DNA of 64,000 bases, taken from assembly GCF_029784135.1 (NCBI RefSeq), contig NC_073746.1, positions 55,216,097-55,280,096 of the forward strand, given 5' to 3'. This document shows, piece after piece, positions 1 through 9,600 of the stretch. Source of the stretch: Toxorhynchites rutilus septentrionalis. Lineage: Eukaryota; Arthropoda; Insecta; Diptera; Culicidae. Position 1 is the stretch's first letter. Each line of letters opens with the position of its first letter. The position numbers were made by a program, and so were the translations under genes. The notes below the pieces were generated by a model. That model did no database searches. It was not told the origin of the DNA and saw only the letters and a list, made by a program, of their open reading frames with translations.

Positions 1-1715
1 TTTATGTCCAAGAATACTGAAGCCATTTGTTTTTTTTCGGCGTAAGCCATTTAAATTTCTGAAGAAAGCAACGCAAGACAATCATTCGTCCCCTTGCCCC
101 TGCGGAACCCATATTGTGTATCTGAGAGTAAGGCATTCGTTTCAACCCAACGATCAAGGCGAAACAAGATCATTTTCTCCAACAATTTCCGTATACAAGA
201 CAGCATTGCTATTGGGCGGTACGAATTGAAGTCGGACGCGGGTTTTCCGGGTTTTTGAATAGCTATAACTCGTACTTGTCTCCAATCATCCGGAACAACA
301 TTATGCTCCAGAAACTTATTGAATAAATTCAACAAGCGATGTTTGGCCACATCGGGGAGGTTTTTCAACAAGTTGAACTTAATTCTATCCGATCCTGGAG
401 CCGAATTGTTACTTGAAAGGAGAGCAAGAGAGAATTCTACCATCGAAAACTCGGAATCAAGATCGCACCTATCTTGTGGTATATCTCGAACAATTCTTTG
501 CACGGGAGCGAAATCGGGACAAACCTTTCGCGCAAAATTAAAAATCCATCGATGTGAATGTTCCTCGCTTTCATTCGATGAAGAGCGATTTCTCATGTTT
601 CGAGCCACTTTCCATAATTTTTTCATTGACGTATCTCGTGACAAACCTCCCACGAAATTTCGCCAATAAGCACGTTTTTTACCTTTGATCAAGTTTTTAA
701 ATTGATTTTCAAGGTCTAAATACGTTTGAAAATTGTCAATGGTTCCTCGTTTCCGAAAAGCTTTAAATGCATTCGATTTTTCTACATAAAGCTTTGAACA
801 TTGGCTATCCCACCATGGATTGGGAGGCCTTCGGTGAATGGTGGAACCTGGGATGGGTTTCGTTTGAGCGCGAACCGCGCTGTCATGGATCAAACGAGAA
901 AGGAAGTTATACTCCTCCAATGGAGGTAAACCATCTCTGGAATTGATGGCTAGAGTAATCGCGTCCGCATATTTTTTCCAGTCAATGTGTCTTGTGAGGT
1001 CATATGCCATGTTTATAGATTCAGAAGAATTCGACCCAATGGTGATGGAAATTTTGATTGGCAAGTGATCACTACCGTTGGGATCCTGGATTACATTCCA
1101 CTTGCAATCTAACGATAGTGAATTCGAGCAAAGCGAGAGGTCAAGAGCACTTGGGTTAGCAGGAGGTTTAGGCACACGTGTTGTTTCCCCAGTGTTCAAA
1201 ACGGTCATATTGAAGCTGTTACAAAGGTCATATATCAACAATGAACGATTGTCGTCGTACTGTTCCCCCCAGGCAGTTCCGTGAGAGTTGAAGTCTCCCA
1301 AGATCAATCGTGGCTCAGGAAGGAGTGAGCACATGTCAACAAGTTGTTTGCGGCTAACCGCAGCTCTCGGAGGCCAATACAAGCTGACAATACAGAGGTC
1401 TTTGCCTTTAATGTTTGCATGACAAGCAACAGCTTCGATCCCTCCAATAGGTGGAAGGTCAATTCGGAAAAATGAGTGGCACTTATTGATCCCCAATAGC
1501 ACCCCTCCGTATCTGTCATCACGGTCCAAGCGTATAATATTAAAATCGTGGAAAGAGAGATCATCTCGCGAAGAAAGCCAAGTTTCGGACAGAGCAAAAA
1601 CATCACAATTGAACTTATGAATTAAAAATTTGAATGCATCCAATTTAGGGATAAGACTACGACAATTCCACTGTAAAACAGTGATATCTCCGACCTCTCT
1701 ATTCAAATTAGACAT
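1..1715 (-). pseudogene. LINE ORF2: AP-type endonuclease plus start of reverse transcriptase, stop-interrupted
   Basis: The frame opens with MSNLNREVGDITVLQWNCRS; its ATG (1713-1715) overlaps the ORF1 stop. The apurinic endonuclease domain fills roughly residues 10-225. Visible motifs are QWNCRS, LSETWL, RYGGV, the catalytic-region block LILGDFNSHG and the C-terminal SDHLPI. An I-clade linker follows, then RT beginning near residue 470 with NSYRPIAML and YGFRRGKGT. A TAA at 51-53 ends the frame, yet the same frame resumes at once with MAYAEKKQMAS and FLDIK, the next conserved RT block. So a single in-frame nonsense change separates this copy from an open RT as far as can be seen. The catalytic YADD box would lie beyond the edge. 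Confidence 0.88.
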
Positions 1716-3258
1716 CAAGAGAGATAATCATTGCAAGGAGGGGCCATGTTTGCATCAATTGTTGCAAAATTGTCTTTAGTACTGGAAGCATTGAGATGAC
1801 AATGGTTCTGATGGAATCGGAAACATTAAAACACGTGAAGATTTGATCCACAAGGTCAGTCAACTTTATAAATCCCGATTGGGAAGTTGAGCTGGACGCA
1901 AAAAAAGGGACAGTTGGGGTTTTTGATGTCCCCTCGAGTGCTGGGTCGTTCGAAGGTGAACTATTCCCACGGAAGCCAGGAGGAACCTGATTTTGCTTGT
2001 CCGCTGCACTCGATATTTTAGGCAAGCTAACATGGGGTACCACCGATGGGACTTGTCGTTGAACTTTGGGAGTGGACACATTTTTGCGCCGGGAATTCCC
2101 TTTGAAAATAAACGGTGTGCCCTCGTTAGCTGTATCCGCTTCCAATTCGTCAACTGGCAGTGAAGCAAAGACATTGTTTGTTGGTAATGGTTGTTGAGCC
2201 AGTGGGGAAGCGCCCTTTAAGATATCCGCGAAAGTGCGTTTCGAGCGTTCCTTCAAAGAGCGCTTTTGTTTATCCCAGCGACTCTTGTAAGTTTCACAAG
2301 CTGAGAGCACGTGTGGGGATCCCCCGCAATATGGACACTTATGCTCAGTCGCACTGCAGGATTTCCCCTCATGTTGCTCTCCGCATGTGGCACAGCGCTC
2401 CTTGTTGGCGCAATAAGCTGCTGTATGACCAACTGACTTGCATTTGTTGCAAGTCATGGGCTTTGGCACGAAGAGTCGCACCGGCAGCCTCAATTTGTCC
2501 ACCATAACGTAGTCAGGGAGGGCGGCACCAGCAAAAGTGACTCGAAACGAGTCGTACGGCGTAAATTTCTTTTCTACTCCTTCCTGGGTAACTTTTCCAA
2601 GTTGGCGACATTCCAAGATTTTGACTTCCATCGAAGGAAGCCTCTTGAACCTGCCAACTCCCATACTTTCTATAGTTTTGCACGTCAGACCCGTTTCAGA
2701 TATAACGCCCCCAATTTCTACGTTATGGGAGGGAATAAAAACTCGATATTCGAGGATGAAATGCTTATCAGCAACAATATCGTTCGCGTCCTTTCGGTTA
2801 GTCACGACAACTCGCAGTTTGTTCGGTCTTACTTTGCAAATTTCCGAAACAGAGGTGTATCTTTTCAGATCTGTCATAATCTGTACGACCCTCAAGGCTT
2901 TACCATTAGGTTTGGGCCGGAAAAAAACAACCCAAGGACCAGCGTCAGGCGCATCGTCCGGATAAACCCTGACACGGGGAGCGGAAACAATAGGAGAGGA
3001 ATTCGAGGACAAGGTTTGAGTGGGGACAGTAACATCAGAGGGGGGAAGGGATGTCGATGATTGGGTGGAAGTATTGGAGGAATCAGGGGAAAGGTTTGCA
3101 ATCTTTTTTTTGGAGGGGGGCTTGGTAGTGTGAGTTGACTCGTCCCCAGAAGAAGAATCTTCGGGCATAGGAGTCCGTTTAAGGGACTTACTACACCCTG
3201 CTTGAGCAAGCGAGGGGGAGTCTGAAATGTCCATGTCTAGACCCCCACCCTCCTCCAT
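1708..3258 (-). CDS. LINE ORF1: RNA-binding gag-like protein with three zinc knuckles
   Basis: An intact 516-residue frame starting MEEGGGLDMDIS. The first ~90 residues are Ser/Thr/Pro-rich and low complexity with a basic KPPSKKK patch. A conserved central fold follows (VRVYPDDAPDAGPWVVFF and onward). Three Cys-rich knuckles lie at about residues 270-325: CNKCKSVGHTAAYC, CATCGEQHEGKSC and CPYCGGSPHVLSAC. The C-terminus is low complexity. Known: I-clade ORF1 proteins coat the element RNA and carry it to the nucleus. The stop overlaps the ORF2 start by 8 nt in another frame, suggesting coupled or reinitiated translation of ORF2. It is the longest undamaged coding region in the window. Confidence 0.88.
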   Translation of the reverse strand: MEEGGGLDMDISDSPSLAQAGCSKSLKRTPMPEDSSSGDESTHTTKPPSKKKIANLSPDSSNTSTQSSTSLPPSDVTVPTQTLSSNSSPIVSAPRVRVYPDDAPDAGPWVVFFRPKPNGKALRVVQIMTDLKRYTSVSEICKVRPNKLRVVVTNRKDANDIVADKHFILEYRVFIPSHNVEIGGVISETGLTCKTIESMGVGRFKRLPSMEVKILECRQLGKVTQEGVEKKFTPYDSFRVTFAGAALPDYVMVDKLRLPVRLFVPKPMTCNKCKSVGHTAAYCANKERCATCGEQHEGKSCSATEHKCPYCGGSPHVLSACETYKSRWDKQKRSLKERSKRTFADILKGASPLAQQPLPTNNVFASLPVDELEADTANEGTPFIFKGNSRRKNVSTPKVQRQVPSVVPHVSLPKISSAADKQNQVPPGFRGNSSPSNDPALEGTSKTPTVPFFASSSTSQSGFIKLTDLVDQIFTCFNVSDSIRTIVISMLPVLKTILQQLMQTWPLLAMIISLDV

Positions 3259-3854
3259 TCTTAGAACGAACGATTATTATCTTTACAATTTTTTTATCTC
3301 ACTTGTAAAAAAAAAAAAAAAAAACTTAAATAAAATAAAAATAATCACATAAATTTGTTGTTCCGATATGCGCTCTGTTACCCTATTAAGGGAGACACAA
3401 AAGTCACGCGCTACGGAGACAACACAATAGCAGAAGTTATTGTTGTACTCAACTGAGCGTCAACCACGTGTTGACGATGCCGTTATGGTTATTGATCCAC
3501 TACAGACGCCGATCCAGACCACTGCAGAGGCGCTGCTTCCTCGGTTCTGGCTGCTTTGGGCACTTTGGGCACTAATTCACCACAGAACACACGAGAAAAA
3601 AAAACCAACTCGTTGGGGAGAAGAGAAAAAAAAACTTCGAGAACAATGCTTGAGGAGTGATGAATAGCACATCCAGCTCCATCAAGTTGTTAGCGAGGAA
3701 TGGACTGTTTATATTTGTATTCTATTATTTTATAACAGTCAGCACTTTCCTACCAAAAAGCTCAACGTCGGCCCCTAGGGACCGACGCTGGGCTCAACGT
3801 GTTAAACTTTGCTTAACTCAATGGATATTTATACCTTACGCTCATTTACGCTTA

Positions 3855-4069
3855 CAGATCGGACTCGATTATATATAATCGCAATTTCACTTTCAACGTT
3901 AATTTTCGAATCCAATACATAATCGAATCACAAAAAAGCTATTTTTCCATTAATGTTTGACATTCATACATTAATGAAAAAATTGTTTTCTTACGATTCG
4001 ATTATGTATAGGATTTGAAAATAATTGTTGAAAAAAAATGGTCGACTATATATAATCGAGTCCGACCTG
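3855..4069. mobile_element. TA-flanked foldback MITE (215 bp)
   Basis: Starts CAGATCGGACTCG and ends CGAGTCCGACCTG, with TA directly outside both ends (3853-3854 and 4070-4071), the Tc1/mariner-type target duplication. The two halves are inverted repeats almost to the centre: the left AATCCAATACATAATCG pairs with the right CGATTATGTATAGGATT, and ATTAATG recurs on both sides of the middle. The whole unit could fold into one hairpin. A longer relative with the same ends lies at 43995-44816. No coding capacity. Confidence 0.85.
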
Positions 4070-4071
4070 TA

Positions 4072-4885
4072 TTATAATGATTATTATAAACAGTGAAAAT
4101 AAGATATTCAATGCGGTGCGACTTATCAATGTATCAATTACCAAAAGATTGTATTCGATACCCAAAGGAACCAAAATTTTAAGAAAAAAAAACTTATTTC
4201 GCTCAGTCTAATCCCCCGTATACTTTTCCAACTATTTCTACATCAATGATTGCCTCGTTGGTCACATCAGTGTATTTATCACCAGTGTGAATTCAGCAGA
4301 AAAAAGTTACCTCCCAGCACGACCAGTGTTAGTAAATCTGTCACCCATGTGTCCTGCAATTATTTATCGTTTATCGTTGTGCACGTTCTTCCTGGTGGTT
4401 GGGAAATCTTCCACAAGAAAATGAAACTTCTCTGCTATACATTTCCTTCTTTCAGCCTGAGCTATCTGTAGTGAGACAATACACCACCCCGAAGTTGATC
4501 ACATGATCTCACGATGAGAAGGTTGTGTCTGCGGTGGAGTGTTAGTCTCGAGACTGTTGGCGAAAGCATCATAATTTGCCCGTGAGAAACTGGGAGCAAG
4601 AACACGGGAGAACACGATATGGAATCTTCAGATAAGGATGTAGTGCTAGAGGCCAAGAGCAATGTTTTCGTATGTGTCAATTCATGCATTGACACTGATG
4701 GTGATTGCAGTGGGATACCGAGGAAGAGATTATATCAATTTTGAATTTCATTTTTCAATTACATTTTTTGAGACTGCTGCGATAAAGGTTCGCAATATAA
4801 TTTCAATAGATTTTTAGATGATTTGAAAAAATAATTAAGAAAACATAAAGCAATTTGACAATCTCAGCGCTTAATGTATTGCCGG
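4072..4885. other. No recognisable feature
   Basis: AT-rich sequence between a MITE and a transposase fossil. No frame here has protein character, and no repeat matching the rest of the window was noticed. Confidence 0.5.
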
Positions 4886-4889
4886 AGTT

Positions 4890-5370
4890 ATAGCGATGAA
4901 ACATCTGTTGTTATAATGAACGTGTGTGTGTTCAGAATGTTTTCAACAGACCGATTCGAATACAACTGAATTAACTGATAAGAAATATGTAACAGAAATA
5001 TCACAGAAGTGATATATCGGTTGGCGATGTCATTGCTAAAGCTGGGCCAAAGCAGACACATTCTACTCATCTTCGACCGCACATATGACCATACGGAGTA
5101 ATCAAAGAGGTTTAGATCTGATGAACTGAAGACCATTCTTCTTTGGCTAAAAAGTACGTCAAATTTTCCCGACACCGGTTCTGAGCCAGATTCACATTAT
5201 GAGAAGGTGTTCCGTCCTGCTGAAACTCGTATAACTCTGCCATGCTTGGCTTTACAACATTTTAACGCCTTTGTTAATAAAATCATGTAGTAGTGTGCCG
5301 CGTTTGCAAATACCTCCCCCAACCATCTCGGATGCGTCGCTTTGGAACCGTGGAATGTTTCTGTCATTAT
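4890..5370 (-). pseudogene. Tc1/mariner-type transposase remnant (C-terminal half)
   Basis: Reading the minus strand and switching frames gives a typical order of transposase motifs: a degenerate MVGGGICKRG block (family form is close to VWGGI), then FQQDGTPSHN with the second catalytic Asp, then SSDLNLFDYSVWS with the region of the third Asp. Stops and at least one frameshift separate the pieces, so no protein is made. Terminal repeats were not found. Known: the F.QDG.P.H and PDLNP.DY.VW signatures are typical of the IS630-Tc1-mariner superfamily. The fossil at 11155-11480 could be an N-terminal piece of a related element. Confidence 0.7.
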
Positions 5371-5570
5371 CTGAGGTATTCCTCAAACTGCAGACCCACA
5401 ATAAGTTTTTATTTTAACATTGTGAGACTGTTAACTTTTCACCCGAAGAGGCAAAGTCTTGCCCATCGTGTCGTGATGGTAGGAGAGTTGTAGTAGTACA
5501 GAGCGTTGTGATTTTTTTCAAATTCGTTCTCTGACGAAGGAGTCTCACGGTACCTCCTAATGGTTCGTTA

Positions 5571-6262
5571 ACCCTTCTGCACTCCCGTGCAATATCATAA
5601 CACGTATACTCGCGCACGGTGTCACAGACAAGTTGAACTTCTCTGTAAAATTGCTATTGTACATTTTTAGGTTTTATTGATATTTATTTGAAGAAGAGGG
5701 TATAATTGAACGAAAAAAAAACTCCAGAAAATATGTTTTCTTCATCTTCATTCACTTTTAATAGTCATCTGATTCAGCCTCCTCTAAACAGAGTAATTTT
5801 TGATACGCCAACACAAATAACGAAATTTGCCTTTTTTTCCTGTTTTCAATTGAAAGCATGCAACTGAATATAAGTATGAAAGTATGAAGAGCTATGAAAT
5901 AACATAAAAACGTATTTATCGATTTAGATTTCATTGGTGTAAGTATCAGAACATACCATAACTGCACACTCGAGACAAACATATTTTTCACATTTCATAG
6001 AGTTGACGCGTGTTTTTTGGGTCTTTCTTCGAAGAGAAGAATGTATAACGACTTTCTAGGTAGTTGCCAGATATAAAATGTTCTGGAATTTCAAGTTTTC
6101 ATATTTCTAATATTTTTGTTAAAACATGGTTAACAAAAACTTGATTTGCTCATATATTATTAAAAAAACCCTAAACTGTTACTGAAAAAAATAACCATAA
6201 GTCACCGATTAGTTTATAGTTTACAGTTTACAATTCTTCCGCAAATGCAATTCTTTCACATG
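5571..6262 (-). repeat. TTAA-type non-autonomous transposon copy, inverted
   Basis: Begins TTAACCCTTCTGCACTCCC, continues with ACGTATACTCGCGCACGGTG, and is the reverse complement of 24262-25077 along most of its length. Shared stretches include the end block, the 'ttcaattatacc' segment and the inner end near ACACATGTGAAAG. The TTAACCC terminus suggests the TTAA target choice of piggyBac-like elements; that is inference, as no piggyBac transposase was seen. A hydrophobic 77-codon frame at 5758-5991 is only partly conserved in the other copy and is probably not a gene. Confidence 0.6.
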
Positions 6263-6270
6263 TGTGTATA

Positions 6271-6323
6271 TGCAACGGGCACACGTGCTGGCCGATTCCT
6301 GCAACGGGCACACGTGCTGGCCG
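6271..6323. repeat. Short direct duplication, 24 bp unit
   Basis: The 24 bp beginning TGCAACGGGCACACG and ending GCTGGCCG occur at 6271-6294 and identically at 6300-6323, with 5 bp between. Each copy contains CACGTG, an E-box-like hexamer. The duplication sits at the junction between the TTAA-type repeat and the truncated BEL element, so it may be a scar of that rearrangement. Confidence 0.8.
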
Positions 6324-6334
6324 CCGAGTGACAA

Positions 6335-6423
6335 ACAAACGGTCAACTAAATCTTTGCGAATTAAGTTTACTTGCGGTCCACTATCCAGTAAAACTCGGC
6401 AAGGTGTTGTGCGTTCACGATTA
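6335..6423 (-). pseudogene. BEL/Pao aspartic protease fragment
   Basis: Translating the minus strand gives PCRVLLDSGPQVNLI, matching the LLDSG.Q.N active-site block of BEL/Pao proteases, where the usual DSGSQ appears as DSGPQ. It continues directly from the gag/pro frame on the other side of the inserted transposon: VMLMTAIVQIKD precedes RERTTPCRVLLDSG once the insertion and one TA are disregarded. Truncated after about 30 residues. Confidence 0.75.
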
Positions 6424-7722
6424 AAGGGTGTGTCACATCAAATTGCATCACGGAATAAACGCTGTAGAAATTCGCCCAGTAGACCGATCCTTTTGAAAAT
6501 TTTAGACAGTAAAATAAAAACTATTAAACAACTTTTGGCATTTTCTTTTATTCATACTTCGAGCCCAAGCCCGTATGCTCGCACCTTCCTCTTTACCCCG
6601 TCCATAAGGTTCTGTACAACGTCAGGTTGTAGTTTTTTTTTTGAACAGAAATCCATTTTCTCTTGAAGTCCGCCTCCGATTTGACAACTTTTGGGTTCTT
6701 CCAGAGGGCCTTCTTCATAATCGCCCAATATTTCTCTATTGTGCGAAGCTCCGGCGCGTTGGGCGGGTTCATTTCCTTTGGCACGAAGGTGACCCCGTTG
6801 GCTTCGTACCACTTCAACACGTCCTTTGAATAGTGGCACGAAGCGAGATCCGGTCAGAAGATGGTCGGGCCCTCGTGCTGCTTCAATAGTGGTAGTAAGC
6901 GCTTCTGTAGGCACTCCTTAAGGTAAACCTGCCCGTTTACCGTGCCGGTCATCACGAAGGGGGCGCTCCGCTTTCCGCAAGAGCAGATCGCTTGCCACAC
7001 CATGTACTTTTTGGCAAACTTGGATAGTTTCTGCTTGCGAATCTCCTCCGGAACGCTGAATTTGTCCTCTGCGGAGAAGAACAACAGGCCCGGCAGCTGA
7101 CGAAAGTCCGCTTTGACGTAGGTTTCGTCGTCCATTACCAGGCAATGCGGCATCGTCAGCATATCGGTGTACAGCTTCCGGGCTCGCGTCTTCCCCACCA
7201 TGTTTTGCCTTTCGTCGCGGTTTGGAGCCATCTGAACCTTGTAAGTACGCAGGCCCTCCCGCTGCATGGTCCGCTGGACGAATGAACTTGACAAATTCAG
7301 CTTATTGGCGACATCCCGGACAGAACTTCTCGGATCACGTCTAAACTGCTTAACTACGCGCTTGTGATCTTTTTCACTGACGGAGCATCCATTTTTGCCG
7401 TTCTTCACCTTCCGGTCGATGGTTAGGTTCTCGAAGTATCGTTTTAGTACTCTGCTGACCGTGGATTGGACGATTCCCAGCATCTTACCGATGTCCCGAT
7501 GTGACAACTCCGGATTCTCGAAATGAGTGCACAGGATTAATTCACGACGCTCTTTTTCGTTCGACGACATTTTTCCAAATTTACGAAAAATTGACCGTGA
7601 AGCATGGTCAACGTGATCTATACACTCTTATCTGATTATAAGCGAAAGCTGAAGATATAACTCCTAAAAATTAAATTTCTACAGCGTTTTTTCCGTGATG
7701 CAATTTGATGTGACACACCCTT
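6424..7722 (-). mobile_element. DD37E Tc1/mariner-superfamily transposon, full length
   Basis: Perfect layout: TA at 6422-6423, left end AAGGGTGTGTCACATC, right end GATGTGACACACCCTT, TA at 7723-7724, giving 1,299 bp. Inverted ends extend about 50 bp (through the CTACAGCG block). One transposase gene lies on the minus strand. It is inserted in the protease region of the BEL element, so it is younger than that element. A shorter derivative with the same ends lies at 59387-60318. The catalytic spacing (37 residues between the second Asp and the Glu) matches the ITmD37E group known from mosquitoes. Confidence 0.93.
6552..7570 (-). pseudogene. DD37E transposase, one nonsense codon and one frameshift
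   Basis: Starts MSSNEKERRELILCTHFE. An N-terminal helix-turn-helix pair (HRDIGKMLGIVQSTVSRVL, then SVRDVANKLNLSSSFVQRT) is followed by the catalytic core. The first Asp is in LVMDDETYVKADF, the second in PDLASCHYSKDVLKW, and the Glu in RTIEKYWAIMK. I count 37 residues between second Asp and Glu. A TGA replaces a Trp codon at about 6854-6856, just before the second Asp. A run of ten T (eight in the other copy) near 6633-6642 shifts the C-terminus out of frame. Known role: cuts and rejoins the element at TA sites. This copy is inactive unless complemented. Confidence 0.9.
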
Positions 7723-7724
7723 TA

Positions 7725-8910
7725 TCCTTGATTTGTACTATAGCAGTCATGAGCATCACTGTTCTAGCAGCCCTGTGACAACTGCAGGAAACGACGGTAT
7801 TGGTGATTGACTGGAATTCATGGGGTTCCTCTGGGATAACCGAATGGGAATGGTATTGTTCTTCCATCTGGTTCTCTGTATACGATGGCTTCTGGTGTAA
7901 TAATGTGTGGTGCTTTCGCTGGCTTTCGAGAGCATGTCTTTCGGGATGAGCAGTCAAGTATGCGATGTCCTGGACGGAGACAGTTGAAGCAGATTTTCAA
8001 GTTTTTACCTTCTCATAACGCTGAGTCGGAGATAGCTTGTGTAATTCTGGACACTCGAAATGGCGATGAGTTTCTTCGCATAAAAGGCAGGATTCAGCTG
8101 TTATGTATAATTTCTGATTCGACTGCTTAGAACTCACGAACGGCTTGAATTGTGTCTCTTTCGGTGTAGCCTGATGTCGGTTTTGGAATCTTTCCAATAT
8201 CTGACATTCGCTTCGAAGAAAAGCTACAGGGTCTTTCAGGGTCGGTAATGTGGCGCGCTGCTGGTAATCGGCTTCAAATCAAGCAATCCGTCGATATGTG
8301 TGTCGACGATCACTCTCGGATTTTCGTACTGGTCGATGAGCTGCTGCCATGTTTGCTGGGAGTTGTTGTCCACAATCATCTTTGCTGTAATCCAACCCGC
8401 TGCATCGTCTGTTAGAGCCTTGTCGAGATGGTGCAGTTTAACGGCATCGGAATCTCCACTGCGAGCGAAAATATCCTTAAACATCGTGCGGAACTTCGGC
8501 CAGTTCTCCACTCTGCCGTCGAAAGTTGGCACAGATGCTCTTATTGGTTGTTGAACAATCACAGTTTGATTTGAATCTCCTGTTCTGAAATTCATGGCAG
8601 GAAAGTATTTCGGTGAGTTGCTCCAACAAAGCGAATGTGTTCGTGTGAAGCGTGCCAAATTCATCTAATTTTTCTTCTTCCTCCTCGATGTCAGGTGAAA
8701 CGGTCAATGCTTGTATTTCGTGATGAATGTCTGTGAACTCCGTATAATGGAGCTCCAGTTTCTTCGCGAACACTTTTAACAATGATGGGTTGATCTTCTG
8801 CGGCTCATCGTCGGCTTCTTCCCGATGACGGTTAATTAAATCCACTTTCTCCCGGATCTGCTGGCGCTGGTAGCATAAAGATACTCTGGGATCGTCTACT
8901 TCCTTCTACG
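7725..8910 (-). pseudogene. BEL/Pao gag with zinc knuckles, frameshifted
   Basis: Pieces in order on the minus strand: REKVDLINRHREEADDEP (near 8845), a charged coiled-coil-like segment (IEEEEEKLDEF), then after a frame change VPTFDGRVENWPKFRTMF (core of BEL gag), KLHHLDKALTDDAAGW, then CLLCEETHRHFECPELH, then CFNCLRPGHRILDC, a CCHC knuckle. It runs on toward protease. At least three frame changes break it. The neighbours (PBS and LTR upstream, protease downstream) fix its identity. Confidence 0.8.
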
Positions 8911-9091
8911 TCGGTGTGGTGCCGTCTTTATGCGAAACTCGGTCGGCTTTCGGTGTGTGACGCGTTCTTGGTATTCTCAACTTTTTTCTTTTTTCACTCG
9001 GTACGCGATTCCCGAATTATTTTTCCCTAACAAACTTCCGTTCGCAACACTCTGACCGGATAACCAATTCGCATAAACACTCTGGTTCGAT

Positions 9092-9109
9092 ATCCGGTTC
9101 GAAGGACCA
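9092..9109 (-). other. Primer binding site of the BEL/Pao element
   Basis: The plus strand reads ATCCGGTTCGAAGGACCA, which looks exactly like a tRNA 3' end (T-arm GGTTCGA and terminal CCA). On the element's strand it starts TGG two bases after the LTR end, the expected place. The tRNA type was not determined. Confidence 0.8.
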
Positions 9110-9111
9110 TA

Positions 9112-9600
9112 TGTTGGCACGTTCTTCAGCACCAAGGCAGTGGACCGTAAAGCGGAAAGAACGTTTAAACTGTGTGGAAATAAAACTCTTCTTCCGCCTT
9201 GAAGAAGGCAGGCAATGGTTTCCACAGCAGTCTACTAGCCAGATATCGATGGTGCGAAGGTTTGCTCGGAAGGCAAGAGTGCGGAATGGAAGTCAAAAAA
9301 CACTGGTACTTTTCTCCTAGGTTTTATTTAACGATGTTGTGTGTATAACGCGTAAAAACTTAATGAACAAGCTCTTCTTCTTTCTTTCTTTGTTTTTAAG
9401 AGGCTTTAAACTTTGAAGTTCATTCGCCTCTAGAACAAGCTCTCGACCACCACCTCTTTTTATATGGTTGTGAACGGGTGACGTTAGCGATGATTATTGG
9501 TTCGTCGGTGCACGGTGATGTCGATGATGCATGTACCGCGCATGCGCTCAATGCGTGCAACGATGACGTCATTCCGGAGCGGTCGAGTCGAGTGCGAACA
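9112..9600 (-). repeat. BEL/Pao long terminal repeat
   Basis: On its own strand it starts TGTTCGCAC and ends GTGCCAACA, the TG...CA ends of LTRs with short inverted termini. Length 489 bp. It abuts the primer binding site at one end and a Helitron-like fragment at the other. The partner LTR is not in the window, so age cannot be estimated from LTR divergence. Confidence 0.75.

Larger units (their letters stand above)
1..3660 (-). mobile_element. I-clade non-LTR retrotransposon (LINE), 5' part
   Basis: Seen: two overlapping minus-strand frames, a zinc-knuckle ORF1 followed by an endonuclease/reverse-transcriptase ORF2, in the order typical of I-clade LINEs such as the mosquito MosquI group. 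The element runs off the left edge, so the rest of RT, any RNase H and the 3' end lie outside. The 5' boundary is not visible. An A-rich stretch near 3308-3326 and a GC-richer leader up to about 3660 lie upstream of ORF1 and are probably its 5' UTR. Known: such elements copy by target-primed reverse transcription. Inference: this copy cannot move by itself, because ORF2 carries an in-frame stop. Confidence 0.85.
6330..9600 (-). mobile_element. BEL/Pao LTR retrotransposon, 5' half only, split by a DD37E transposon
   Basis: Going down the minus strand there is an LTR (9112-9600), a primer binding site (9092-9109), a gag frame with retroviral-type zinc knuckles, and the beginning of an aspartic protease. 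At that point a complete DD37E transposon is inserted (6424-7722), after which the protease continues and then ends near 6330. Reverse transcriptase, RNase H, integrase and the 3' LTR are missing, so this is a truncated copy. Gag sequence style (FNCLRPGH, LLCEETHRH, TFDGRVENWPKF) is that of insect BEL/Pao elements. Confidence 0.82.

Noticed and set aside
2160..3060. Several plus-strand frames of 105-152 codons
   Set aside because: They are antisense to the well-supported LINE ORF1 and have no motif of their own.
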